64,000 nucleotides of DNA, taken from contig CAJNOJ010000245.1 of assembly GCA_905250025.1 (NCBI GenBank), forward strand, positions 90,969 through 154,968, in the 5' to 3' direction. This DNA comes from Adineta ricciae (Eukaryota; Rotifera; Eurotatoria; Adinetida; Adinetidae). The position numbers were made by a program, and so were the translations under genes. Of this stretch, positions 44,720 to 56,329 are shown piece after piece. Below the pieces are notes generated by a model. That model saw only the letters and a program-made list of their open reading frames with translations, searched no databases and was not told the origin of the DNA. Numbering within the stretch: the first letter of the stretch is position 1; each line of letters starts with the position of its first letter.

Positions 44720-45950
44720 ATTCAACACGATAGATCTACTTGAATTTCTTCATATCCATCAACAGTTGGATTCACACAAAGGACCGTTCGACTCCTCCCT
44801 GGCCATCAAAGTAACTTGTTGAAAAACGATGTCATCTTCGATTCATGATGTGGAACCGTCTACAACAAGTGCGGCAAACACATTGAGACCGTATATGACA
44901 GAAAATCAAGCTTATCTTGCTGGCTCCTTGTGACTGGTTTCCGAGGACGATGATTCCTGAAGCAGAATTTCCGACTAAATTCCTAAGGAAACTCGCCATA
45001 TCTGAGCGAAACCCGCCCGGAAAATGCCAGGAATCCGATGGAGAAATGCGGTAACCGTTTCCGGCTACCGGATCCACTCATCGGGAATACTGCTTCCATG
45101 AAATCTCCGGAATACCGCGGAACCGGCCGTTTCCGTGCCGGATTGTTCGACCTGGGTTTCTCGAAGAGTTTCAAAACATCGGCGAAGAACCATCAGTGAT
45201 GAACTGATATTGCCCGCTTCTTTCACTCGTTCACCAACTGTCTTCGCTCGATTAACACGTTCACTACCAGCAAGATCGACCAAATGGATTGTACTGATAG
45301 TTAAATCATCTTTTGTCTAGAATAAAACAGATCATCCACATAGTTATGTCACTGAGTTCAATGGCTTAGGAGTGATGTTGGTGGAATGTCATTTGCAAAC
45401 TGTACAAGACGCATCGAGAGAACATTGTGTGAACGGCTTGACTCTGTGTTCAGTTGTGTGTGTGCAATACAACGTCGTTTCATACCTATGTTCAACAACT
45501 CGATGGCTTCTGTCATATCTCTGATGTACGGTCGACCACGATTATCTTCACGAACTTGTTTCGATTGAAGTGCATTACAGTTGAAGCAAAAGACAATCAC
45601 TTCATCATTTCATAGAAACTTTCGCACTTGTTGAGAATATCGTCATCCAACAAATGATAAATGCAGTTACTATAAATCTCAACAAAGGTCAGGAACACAA
45701 AGTAAGACGAGTTTGCATTGAGCTGTGGATTGTGCAATACCATGGAATCTAACGTTCTAGTATTGTATGTTTCAGCAACTCTAAACGAAGTTATCTTTTT
45801 TCTCAACTGAAACATATAAAGGAATTGGTCTCTACTTGACAGCTGATTGATTCCATTTTTGATCACTTGAATCTCTCGACGTTGACGTTCAAGTAAAATA
45901 TCGGCTTCACTTTGAATTTTGTAACTGTTTACCGCTCAGGCCGTATAAGC
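44720..45950 (-). pseudogene. KIF23: KIF23/MKLP1-like kinesin motor fragment, copy K2, with MITE insertion
   Basis: Minus-strand motor sequence in order: SEADILLERQRREIQVIKNG (about 45910-45850), YFVFLTFVEIYSNCIYHLLD, VREDNRGRPYIRDMTEAIEL, HTQLNTESSRSHNVLSMRLV, VDLAGSERVNRAKTVGERVK and EAGNISSSLMVLRRCFETLR (to about 45160). Each aligns with human KIF23 (switch I SSRSH, switch II DLAGSE). The coding sequence is then cut by a 216-base GC-rich element and resumes at 44940 and below (KSYFDGEG region, damaged). The P-loop exon is not found; upstream is FAYTA followed by a stop. It is a pseudogene, and the best-preserved motor core in the window. Confidence 0.8.
44941..45156. repeat. MITE-like GC-rich element, copy A (longest, with empty site known)
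   Basis: A 216-base insertion starts CCGAGGACGATGATTCCTG and ends GATTGTTCGACCTGGG. The flanks (GGTTT before, TTTCTCGAAG after) join to the uninterrupted sequence found in copy K1 at about 42467-42475 (GATTTTCTCGAAG). Its 5' end matches copy D, and its body matches copy B in reverse orientation. Short terminal inverted repeats (CCCAGG-type) and no coding capacity suggest a non-autonomous DNA transposon. Confidence 0.75.
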
Positions 45951-47524
45951 AAAGTGATGAATACTGGTAAAGGTGACGAACAAGTGAGTGGAGAAGCAAA
46001 CGAACGTATTTTTGCTGAGATGAGATTCTGGCGAATTGAAAACGACAGTGAACGAATGTGAAATTAAACCGGGATTATTCAATGAATCGATTATTTCACA
46101 TGTAGATGATACATCCTGATTTGTAGGCTCAGATCAAAATTTCGTGAAGAAGAAATGTGCAATCGTCTCTCCTTCGTTATAGATCATCCAATTGAAACAA
46201 TCAAAACAACGTATGGAGAATATTTCTAATGGACTTTGAGAGATTTAATTATTCATTATTTAGTGAGCTTGACATAGATTTTATTTTTGAGCATTCTGAG
46301 TTTTAGTTTAAATTTAAAACGAAGTCAGAGATTATGTGTCTCATTGTAAGAGATTGCAGACACTACGCTGAGTGCAATACCAAACTTAGATCGGGTGAAA
46401 ATTACTCATTCATAACGTTCATCATATCGGATTGGATTTTAGCGGTTTACTCGCTCTGGAGACAATTCAGATTCAGAAGATTAAAGTCTTTCTTCAGTTA
46501 GGGTATATTAGAGTTACCAAAAAAATACAAAATAATCTAATAAATATTTCCCAGAAATAAGTTTTGAATAAATTTCCAATTGAGTAAAGCGAGATAGATG
46601 TCACTAGAGAAAAGTGTATCTGTATTAAATCTGAGCAAAAGAAACATGTTTCTCATCTTCTGAAAATGCAGCATCTATTAGTAATGATGTTAAACAATAA
46701 TATACATTTATCTTGAATAAATAAATCCCGAATAATTGCTTTGGTTTTCCAATGAGATGTGGGATTCATTTGATAGTCTACTTTTCTGACACTGTTTGAA
46801 TCTTATGATTTCAAAAATGCCATATAATATTTCAGATAAGAACGTTTTCATACATGTTTAAATATTCGGGTTCAATTCCAAATCTATTCAAAGAACTTCC
46901 AGCACTTTAGGTTATATATAAAAAGCTTTTTATATATAGTGAGATACATGTGTGTGGAACTCCAAATAAACTTTTTTCTCCGAATCCACAGATCTTTCAT
47001 ACTAGACTTTACATTCTTTACCTACGATATGATATTGTGTAAGCAAGAAACAATCGTCGATTCGCCATACAAACAACATTTTGGTAGCGGAATTTATGAA
47101 GATGACCTCTATTCAACTCAATTCAATTGTAATCGTGAGATATGCACTGATGTGAAAGCCTGCAGTGAACATTTCATTTCAAATCTTGTGTGGCACTTGT
47201 TTACATTGTTTTCCTCTATACTACACGAAAGGAACATTATGTAGCTGTGATACTTGCAGCAATATCTGACCATAACTAACAAACAAAATGACAAAAACTT
47301 CTGCTCAATCCGTTTCGATCGACACAAAAAAGATAGCATTTCGTGTAACATGTAGTATACCTACTGTGTTCTCAAATCTGACTGAACGCATTTAAAGTCG
47401 ATCCAGAGATCGGGAAAGAGGACTGAGTATATTCAGGTTTTTGAAAATTCTTTTATCAAGTTAATGGTTTTTTTTTATCACGGATAAAGTCTTCGAAGCT
47501 GAGCCTCGTTTCTCTCCACATGCA
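45951..47524. other. Gene-free stretch with an AT palindrome
   Basis: No gene is supported. A perfect 26-base palindrome (TATATATAAAAAG and its complement) lies at 46913-46938. An ORF at 46939-47244 just after it has no recognisable features. Confidence 0.45.
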
Positions 47525-50470
47525 CCTTTCTTACCGACAATAAGTCAACTTTTGCATCACTTTGATAGTTTCATTTTCCACCGATAAGCCTTTGTTCAGA
47601 TCCGGTGCGACAGTTTTCGAGCTCTGTCGTTATGACCGAGAGGTATTTGGAAATCTCAAGTGATACTACATTGACTTCATACAGTCTACCTGATATTCGA
47701 AAAACTTGTAACATAAACTACGATGGAAAAGCCAATCATTCTTTCATCTGAACACATATATCATCCGCAACCAAAGGAGCACAATGAGAAATTTTCATTA
47801 TATTTCACCAAAAAGAATAGAAGCTTCTCAAAGTTTGCTTTCAGAAGTACGATGACGGTAGAGAAGACTTGTAATTGATCTATGTATAGCAAATTCATAA
47901 CTTCTACTTAACCTTATTTCCATTACCATTATATATAATAACTAAGAGCATCTATTGAGTGCGACATCTCGGATCTATGTGTTAGTTAATATGCTCAATG
48001 TGATCCGTCATGGGACGTAAGCATAATATCCTATCAGAAAGCAGGCTGTTGTTAATTTGAAGAAAGAGACGAATTTCTTCTCTTCTGTCTTACCTTCATC
48101 ATCGTTACCTATCTATCTTAACATTGACTTCATTGTCTTTCGTGAATGTTGATCGTTTTGATAGTGTAATTTTTGCTTTGTGATTATAGTTCACTAACAT
48201 GATCGCATTCCGTGAAGATCAATCAGATTTTAGTGTCTCCTAATAATTGATCATTGTTGAAGCTAAACTGGTTTTGTTTCGCACTATGCAGTAAGTATGA
48301 TAACTCGACAGTGATCATCTAATGTGATCGAACAGTATTTGAAATGTTGATATTTCGTTTGTGAAATATTTCTCGAAAAATATTTATTTCATCTATCTCT
48401 ATACGAAGTATGGTGAATGCTATCATTTTTGTCTCATTATTCTCATCGATTGAGAAAGGTAAGTGTTCTTTCAGCTATATTGCAAACATAGTATTTGTAC
48501 CGAAGTTAGAAAGAAAACAAGAGAGAATATTGTCATTTTGGGTCTCCAAACAGATAAATTCATCTTCATAAGAAGTAGATGCACTGCTTAGTGATGTTTT
48601 GAGACGCATATATTTCTGTATTCATAGAAAAGTGTCACTTGTCATGTTTTATTTTTCTTCATTGTCTTGTCAATAGAATCTATTTGTCCGTAATACGATA
48701 TAGACTTCTACCTAGATGATATCACTCGAAGTCTAATACTCATTCTCATTAGTTTATTCGAACAACCTTTGCAATACACTTCTTTTTTCCTAAATGAATT
48801 TCTTACTTCATTTCAGATTTGCCTTTGTTGATTTAATGCGGTAAACCTTGATTCTATTATGATTAAGATCCGTCAACTGAATATAGATGCGAAAATTAAG
48901 TATGGCGTCTCACCGAAAAAAGAAGTTTTCGTTGAAATTTTCGCTCGAATTTTTGCTCCAATTCTTTTCTTGGCTACAGTTTACTTGCTCTTCACTCACA
49001 GTCATTTAGCTGTGCTTCATGATCGAGTGTTTCGTTTACGTCTGTCGAATTCAACAAGCCGCGATACCGTGCGGCCATGTGCATGTGGAATCCCTTATGA
49101 CGAACTTCGATGTTCTGTCTTACAAACAACCGACGAGGAAATTTTGAAGGACTGTATCTCTGACAATTTTCTTCTGCTCAGTCGACTTGTAGTGCCAGTC
49201 TTGATGGCAATGGAAGCTTATTTACTCCATGTATTTTTTACAATAGATGGACAGCACAGTCGCCTTATTGTTCGTATTCTACGGATTGTTTGCGCTTTTC
49301 TCTTCGTGTGTGTTCCGTACGGAGTTCATTACAGCAGTTGTTTTCATCATGCAGTATTGGCACTTTTTAGTTTTATCACCCCGATATTCTCCTGTTTTTT
49401 GTGGGATTATATAGTAGTCTGTATAATGCGTCGCTCTTCCTCTCGCAACCACAATGATAGATTCGATCTTCAATCAATTGAAGTAGATAATGGATCAACT
49501 GATCCTGACGGCAACAGATCCATCGTATGGAGAAAAATACTCTGACACGATGAAACACAAATTCTTCATCATAATTCTCTCATTGTGTGGAATTGGACGA
49601 TGTACCTAAGAATGAGCTCATATGATCTCTATTGAATTGTATATTTACCGTTGTTTTTCTTTGTGTTTGTTCATTCAAATGAATAATAAATGTCGAATAG
49701 AATTCCATTCGACTCAATTTCATATTCATATATTGTTCACACTGCATTGTCTTTACAGTGGATATCTAACGGATCGAAATTCTGAAACTCAAAATAGTGA
49801 GATAGAACGAAGTAATTTTACTCTGATGCTCTACAATGAAAATTTGAAATTATATGAGAAACAAAGGTTTTCAAGCGACTTCTGTATGGATCGTCTTATT
49901 TGTGATGCTGTATCTTTGGCGGCACGTCGATTGATTGTACCATTAATCCTTGCACAGAGTTGATTGATTTGCAAATCTTCTATAGAAAAGAGAAGAAATT
50001 TTTCACTGATAAAGATGGTGTGAGTATAATAAGATGAGATTAATTTATTCTTTCAAACCAAACTAGCCACACTGTAACATACATTCATTCTTCCTTGGAA
50101 AGCTTTCGCAGCGTACAGAACCGTCGTGTCATATAAAATTACCTCGTCATCATCATATATGAACAAGATTAGAACAGATGACAGTGCCAAAATGGGTACT
50201 ATTTTAAAAGCATCATAAATAAAAGTCAGCAAAACGTTTTGTGCAGTAATCAAAGTCACGCTGGAGACGATCAATAGTTCATGTTTTTGTCAAATTTAGT
50301 ATTTTATTTGCCATACATCTAGCTTTCCACTTGCAGACGATTTTCATTTTGAACTTTCGGCCTAATATCGAAAAAAATCGTTGAATTACATAGAGCAACA
50401 TGTTAGAACACACTTTAAAATCATTCTTTATCATAAAACTCAACAAAACTTGCCTTTTCAACTTTCGTAA
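47525..50470. repeat. Segmental duplication, left copy (B1)
   Basis: Homologous to 51244-53790. Bases about 47525-48070 are nearly identical to 51244-51790 (offset about 3718). The rest is clearly diverged but alignable, including the four-TM gene and its 3' flank down to about 50450. Confidence 0.8.
48859..49545 (+). CDS. Four-TM membrane protein of unknown family, intact copy
   Basis: A single-exon protein of 228 residues starting MIKIRQLNIDAKIKYGV. Hydrophobic segments lie at about residues 27-47 (IFARIFAPILFLATVYLLF), 105-125 (LLSRLVVPVLMAMEAYLLHV), 137-160 (LIVRILRIVCAFLFVCVPYG) and 165-188 (HAVLALFSFITPIFSCFLW). The loop between TM1 and TM2 carries Cys residues (RPCACGIPYDELRC). The C-tail is polar and ends SIVWRKIL. 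A probable 5'-untranslated intron ends at the CAG just before 48822. I do not recognise the family. The paralogue at 52558-53199 shares the frame and the end (IVWTKIL), so the ORF was coding in the ancestor. Confidence 0.65.
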   Translation: MIKIRQLNIDAKIKYGVSPKKEVFVEIFARIFAPILFLATVYLLFTHSHLAVLHDRVFRLRLSNSTSRDTVRPCACGIPYDELRCSVLQTTDEEILKDCISDNFLLLSRLVVPVLMAMEAYLLHVFFTIDGQHSRLIVRILRIVCAFLFVCVPYGVHYSSCFHHAVLALFSFITPIFSCFLWDYIVVCIMRRSSSRNHNDRFDLQSIEVDNGSTDPDGNRSIVWRKIL

Positions 50471-51129
50471 CTAAATGATAACCAAACATTCTTCTGTGTG
50501 AATGATAAATGTTTCTCACACATTTATAATATAATTTAGAGAAAGTTTGTGTGATTCACTCTTTCATTCTTGACAGCGTGTAGCATCGCGAGAAGAAACG
50601 AAAAAAAGAAAGACATCTCCCTCTCGTGTTCAGAAATCAGCATTTGAATTGACTATTGGTGCTATGATGATATAAGAAACTACAAGAGGCTCTCGTCTGA
50701 AGAACAGTCACATATTTTACTTTGATTGAACATAACATGGCACTTATTTTCTGACAAGTGAACAGAATCAACAAATATCTTAGATTTGAATGTGTTCTCT
50801 TTGAGATGAGATCAAAAGGCCTCAGAGAATTAACTTATGTAAGATATTTAAAGTATCACAGTACTTATTGAAACTTTGATTCAAAGACACACTGATTCAG
50901 AATAGGAAAGCCTTAACCAACCGCTCTTTAAGAAAAACGCAAGCTTCCACTCTCTATTCGTCGGCTTCCGAAACAAATTCTTTCGGTTCTACAACAAGAG
51001 AAGAATTGCATCAGCGCACCACACACATTTGTACTCAGCTTCACACAAGGCGCCACTAACCCACTTTTGCTTTGACTTCATCGATCTGTTCCATACAAAG
51101 CTCGCCATATATCCATGGAACATCTATGT
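50471..51129. other. Unassigned spacer
   Basis: AT-rich sequence between the two duplication copies. No ORF or repeat is recognised. Confidence 0.4.
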
Positions 51130-51235
51130 CGCTTGTGCATAGATTTAAGATTTCATATGTTCATTCGCTCAGCTTTTTTTCTTTTTCGACAAGAATAAAT
51201 TCACATTTTTATAAGACACACACACACCCTCGCCC
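51130..51235. repeat. Short repeat shared with 53855-53960
   Basis: It contains CTTGTG-TAGATTTAA, then AAGAATAAATTCACATTTTTATAAGACA and an AC-rich tail (ACACACACACA at about 51217-51227). The same series occurs at 53855-53960 and, more diverged, at 41805-41880. Confidence 0.6.
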
Positions 51236-51349
51236 ACCCCACCCTTTCTTAACAACAATAAGTCAACGTTTGGATCACTTTGATGGTTTCATTTTCCACC
51301 GATAAGCCTTTGTTCAGATCCGGTGCGACAGTTTTCGAGCTCTGTCGTT

Positions 51350-51595
51350 ATGACCGAGAGGTATTTGGAAATCTCAAGTGATACTACATTGACTTCATAC
51401 AGTCTACCTAATATTCGAAAAACTTGTAACATAAACTACGATGAAAAGCCAATCATTCTTTCATCTAAACACATATATCATCCGCAATCAAAGGAGCACA
51501 ATGAGAAATTTTCATTATATTTCACCAAAAAGAATAGAAGCTTCTCAAAGTTTGCTTTCAGAAGTACGATGACGGTAGAGAAGACTTGTAATTGA
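51350..51595 (+). CDS. Possible 81-residue ORF in the near-identical duplicated block
   Basis: The frame from the ATG at 51350 (MTERYLEISSDTTLTSYSLP) runs 81 codons to a stop, with a Ser/Lys-rich, basic product. In the left copy (47632 onward) one extra G breaks the same frame after about 30 codons. No domain is recognised. It may be a chance ORF inside a conserved non-coding block. Confidence 0.25.
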   Translation: MTERYLEISSDTTLTSYSLPNIRKTCNINYDEKPIILSSKHIYHPQSKEHNEKFSLYFTKKNRSFSKFAFRSTMTVEKTCN

Positions 51596-52557
51596 TCTAT
51601 GTATAGCAAATTCATAACTTCTACTTAACCTTATTTCCATTACCATTATATATAATAACTAAGAGCATCTATTGAGTGCGACATCTCGGATCTATGTGTT
51701 AGTTAATATGCTCAATGTGATCCGTCATGGGACGTAAGCATAATATCCTATCAGAAAGCAGGCTGTTGTTAATTTGAAGAAAGAGAAGAATTTCTTCTCG
51801 TCCACTAGTCTTCATTGTCATTCTAGGATATTAACCGTATAGAAAGTACGCTGCTTTTTTTGCATTAAGATCGCATTCCATTCCATAAAGATCAATTAGA
51901 TTTTAGTATCTCTTAATTATTGACCATCATTGAAGTTAAACTGGCTTGATTTCGCATTATGCAGTGAGTTTGACAACTTGACGCAAACCATTCGATGTGA
52001 TTGATCAGTATTTGAAACGGTGATGTTTCTTTTGTGAAATATCTCTCGACAGATTTTTATTTTATCTATAACATGTTATCAAAATAAATCTTCTATCTCT
52101 CTATAAGTGGTACGATGAACGCTGTCAATTGCGACAGGCGAGTATTTTTTCAACTATATTGGAAATATAGTATATGTAGCCGAGTGAAAATGGAAAGAAA
52201 ATAGAACAGTTTCACTTATTGTTTGCAAGAACATAAATCCATCTTGATAAGAACTGTATGTACTGTCTCATACTCTTTTCAAACGTACATATGCCTATAT
52301 TAATAAAAGAAGGATCCGTTTTTATGTTTAACTTTCTTCATTTTCGTTCCAGTAGCATTGATTTGTTCGTAATACGATTGCATCTTGTACTTAGATTGTG
52401 TCATTCCATTAATCATAAGTCATTTATTCAAAGAATCTTTACAACACATTTCTTTTTTCCACATGTAATTCTTATTTCATTTCAGATTTGTCTCTATTGA
52501 TTCAATCCAACAAACTTCTATTTCGTTGTTACTAAGGTTGGTCCATCGAATATCGAG

Positions 52558-53199
52558 ATGAAAATCAAATATGATGTCCCACATGCGCACGAAGAGTATG
52601 CAATAGTGTTTAGCCTAGTCCACATATGGAGTATCGTGCTGTTCTACGCAGTTCCATTGCATCTTTTTAATGCACACCAATTAGTGGCCCGTTCACGTCT
52701 GACGAATCAAACAGATTTCAATGCTGAGGTTCCGATCTGTACAATTCCTTTTGACGAACTTTGATGTTCTGTTCTACAATCGACCGATCCAAAAATTTTA
52801 AAACATTGTGTTCCTGATAGTCTTCTTATGCTCAGTCGAATTTCAGTGCCGGTATCCATGATAATGATTGTTTTTATCTTGCAATTTGCTTTTACAATAG
52901 ACGGAAAACACAGTCGTCTCATTGTTCGTACGCTATGGGCGATTTACGCGTTTGTTCTTGTCATTATTACATACGGAGTTCATTATAATAGCTGTTTTTA
53001 TACTTACACATTTGTATATATGATTATTCCTAGTGGGGCGCTTTCTTCTACTATAATGGTTTGGACGTTGGAGCGTAGAGATCGCCGTTTCCGCTCGCAT
53101 AGAAATGACAACAATTCTAATCATGCAACAATCGAAGTCGATGATGGACCAATCGAAGCTGTCGACGACACACCCATCGTATGGACGAAAATACTCTGA
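52558..53199 (+). pseudogene. Four-TM membrane protein, copy with in-frame TGA
   Basis: Paralogue of 48859-49545. The frame begins MKIKYDVPHAHEEYAIVFSL and is stopped by TGA at 52762-52764, where the intact copy has CGA (Arg in DELRC). It then continues open for 145 codons with the same TM layout (LLMLSRISVPVSMIMIVFIL, RLIVRTLWAIYAFVLVIITY) and the same C-terminus (IVWTKIL). Only the C-to-T change separates it from an open frame. It is either recently inactivated or read through. Confidence 0.65.
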
Positions 53200-53846
53200 C
53201 ACGATGGAACACAATTTCTTCACCATAATTCTATCACAAACTCCTGTTTATCACAATGTATGGAATCGTACATGTTTGTAATAATGAGATCTTTTGATCG
53301 CCCTTAAATTGTATATTTACCGTTGCTTTTTTTTGTTTTTCTTCATTGAAATAAATATATGTCAATTACAATGTCACTCTACTCGATCTCATATAAATAC
53401 ACTATTCATACTGCATTGTCTGTACGGTGGATGTATAATGGATCCGACACCTGAAGATGCAAAGAAGATTAAGATCAATGACAGTACAAAAATGAGTACT
53501 AATTATGAGTCACCACAAATAAAAGTGAGCAAATGTTGTAGTGTGACAAAAGAGTCACTAGAAATAAACAATAATTCATGTTTTTGCAAACTTTAGCCTT
53601 TTCTTTGACATAGATGAAACTTTCAGCCGCAAAAGACTTTCATTTTGGTGATTCGACATACTATCAAAAATCTGTTGAACTGTACAGAACAACGTGTGTG
53701 ATGAATTTGAAATGATGTTGTTATCATAAAACTCAACAAAAACTTGCACTTTTCGTTTTTCATAAGCGAACAATAACCACATTTTCTTTGTACAACGCAG
53801 GCATGTGACAACTCGAGCTCAACAGCTCGTAAGAACTGAATTGATA

Positions 53847-53847
53847 N
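53847..53847. other. Single N: possible assembly gap
   Basis: It lies between the right duplication copy and KIF23 copy K3, so adjacency of these two blocks is not secure. Confidence 0.5.
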
Positions 53848-54122
53848 GTCAAACAAACCTGTGTTTCTCTTGTGTATAGATTTAACATTTCGTATTCATT
53901 CACTCAGTTTTTCCTCTTTTTCAACAAGAATAAATTCACATTTTTATAAGACATACACACAATTAGTGACCGAATCACGAAGACGAAAATACATAGAAAT
54001 TAGAATGTAAACAGACAAATTAGATAAAGAACAATTCCTTTCTTGTTTTTCACATACGAAATCGTCTAAAACAAAAAGAAAATCATCAAGATACTCTAAA
54101 TAACTTTAAACAAGATGTTCAT

Positions 54123-55000
54123 TTACTTGGGTGCTGTAGCTGGACTCTGACGAGACGAAGGAGAGGATGTGTTCGTTGACGTGACTTCTTGAAGAACTCG
54201 TTCTTCGCTTTGACATCGCTTATGCAACACCAATGGATCTGGTGGTGATGGGTATGTCAGGCGTTCAACATCCTTGAATATCACATTCACACCACCAGTA
54301 CTCGATGGAAGAACATCACCCTAGCGAATGAAACAAACCACGATTAAATTCGCTTCTTCGCCTCCTCAGCTTACTTTGACGAAGTCAGTGACAATTTCAC
54401 CTTGTACGTCCAGATTCTGATGTGTCAACACATATTTCGTTGTTCGGATGGTTTCATCCTTTGTCGGTGCTTTTTGTGTGCATACTTTCTTGTGAAACTT
54501 CGCTTTGAAGAAGTGTTTCTAAAATGGTAAATCAATCACTTCATTGATAATCTAATCGACTGTCGATCAAACCTGTTGGAACTGTCCCTTGTGGTCGATG
54601 CTCGAGCCAGACTTCACTCAACGTTCGTGATCGTCGATGTTGCTATCGAGGATGAGCAACAACTGCATGTGCATAGGTTCGCTGTTTCGTGTATTGCAGA
54701 TCTGAAAGATGATCATTTCAACTCGATGATACTATTGTCCTTGATTTTGATAAACATTCTCAGCTGCATTTCTATAAACAATCTCGTGATTTAGAAGCTG
54801 TTTGCAATGAATATCTTCAATACGAACGGTGTTAATGTTGGATTGACGGAAATCACAAATTGTTCACTCGAAAAACCATTGTTTGTTGCCATTGATCGAA
54901 TGATGTTTAGTTTATCATCGTGTTGTCGGCCAAGTTTACGCATCTGAAATTCCTTCGTTTCGATTTCATCGATCTTCGAAGACAAACAACAAAAATACAT
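54123..55000 (-). pseudogene. KIF23: KIF23/MKLP1-like C-terminal fragment, copy K3
   Basis: Minus-strand pieces: coiled-coil end SKIDEIETKEFQMRKLGRQH (about 54980-54920), RRSRTLSEVWLEHRPQGTVP (about 54640-54575), then TTKYVLTHQNLDVQGEIVTD (about 54460-54390). After a 53-54 nt intron comes GDVLPSSTGGVNVIFKDVE, with a stop TAA at 54123. The YxLTHQ-L-x-x-x-GEI block and the following exon match the C-terminal Arf6-binding region of KIF23. Relative to copy K4, about 10 extra bases at the start of the penultimate exon shift the frame. No motor domain is attached. Confidence 0.75.
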
Positions 55001-55525
55001 TCATAGTAGAGTTTTTTCTTCTTACATACTGTCATTCAGCTTCATTCTGTTTGATTTGCTATTTTCAACAAGTGATTCTGTGACTTTTCCAATAGTTTAA
55101 TGTGTGTTTGGAGATGACGAATGATTTTTGTTTGTTGATCATTTTCCTTGCACAGATCTTGTGGTCACTCTTGTAAAAAAAGACCTTTTTCAAAGATATA
55201 TTAACAATTGTGAATCAAAGCCATCCAGAAAACGATGAAGATCGACTCCCAAGGGAGCACCACAGCCATTCGTGAACAGATCTCGTGGTCAACACTGTTT
55301 TCTTCTTTGACGAGCATGTCAATAACACAAGCAGAAGGAGTCTAAACAAGCCATCCAAAATAAACAGAAGAAGAGAACACATATATCTCGATTTCACGAC
55401 GCACCATGACTTGTTCGGTCTGATCAGTGTGAGTCATAGAATCAAGGCAACTGGTCATTCTACACAGACGGCTATGAGTCATCTAGGCTCCATAGGTGAC
55501 CAATAAATCTTTCGAAATGAGTCAC
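54877..55525. repeat. Near-identical 650-base block, partner at 61170-61818
   Basis: The two segments are identical by eye along about 650 bases at a constant offset of 6293, while both flanks are clearly diverged. The block spans the KIF23 coiled-coil exon and the downstream spacer. Confidence 0.85.
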
Positions 55526-56329
55526 TTTCAACTCGAGGAGAAAATTTTAATTAAACCGTATCCCTCTTCAAACATTCAGAGACCAGACAGAAATTAACTC
55601 ACGTCACATTTAACGGAACCTCTCTCGCCAAAACGTCGATTGGAAAAAGTATCGAGAAAAAACTGCAGAGTGACAAAAATGAAATACAGATTTGGCTTTC
55701 GTCCAAACACAGAAGGAAAAAATTTTCAAAACAAAGCACCAATGTTTACTAGACACTTGCTATTGTTATCATATATAAGTCATTCTCTATCCAAAAGAAC
55801 GCTTTATACGAAAATAAAATCATATCGAACAAACATTTTCTAACCCAAGTAAGCGGACTCCACAGTCAGATTCCATACTTCCTCCAAAGAAGCTTTTCTT
55901 TAAACTAACGCAAACGCCAAATATCGACTAAAACCCATGCCAGCATTCCAACCTCACTAAAAGTAAAACACTCTATCTACACCATCACCTCCATCATACG
56001 GTACATCATTTTCTAGAATGCGCCAACAACCACGCTTCGACTACCCAATACGCCGGTTAACTATCCCCATGGACACTGAACAAATCATACACCATTAACA
56101 ACCAAAGCCAAAGTAAACACTTACTTGAGAGAATAGACATATACCACCTCCCTCCCCCCCACCGCGCAAGCTGACCCGTTTCGATCAAAATTTCCCATTG
56201 CTTCTTACCGACGACGTGTGACAATATATCTGCGGCAAAAGGAGGTGTAACGGTTCATCAGAGAAGGCGAAACAGACCAATTCTAGCTGGTCTTGGCATA
56301 AGGACTCTTTCGAGTAAAGGTAAATAATG
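55526..56329. other. Spacer of the duplicated unit, copy 2
   Basis: Partly similar to 61820-62230 (shared GATTTGGCTT, AGTAAGC and GAAGCTTTTC series). No gene is supported. A C-rich patch lies at about 56150-56163. Confidence 0.45.

Larger units (their letters stand above)
51244..53790. repeat. Segmental duplication, right copy (B2)
   Basis: The partner of 47525-50470. The first 550 bases are nearly identical to the left copy; the remainder, including the four-TM pseudogene, is diverged and carries indels. Confidence 0.8.

Noticed and set aside
46866..46880. GGTTCAATTCC resembling a tRNA T-loop
   Set aside because: The flanking stem does not pair, and there is no acceptor or anticodon arm upstream.
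46939..47244. 101-codon ORF after the AT palindrome
   Set aside because: No recognisable motif or paralogue in the duplicated units.
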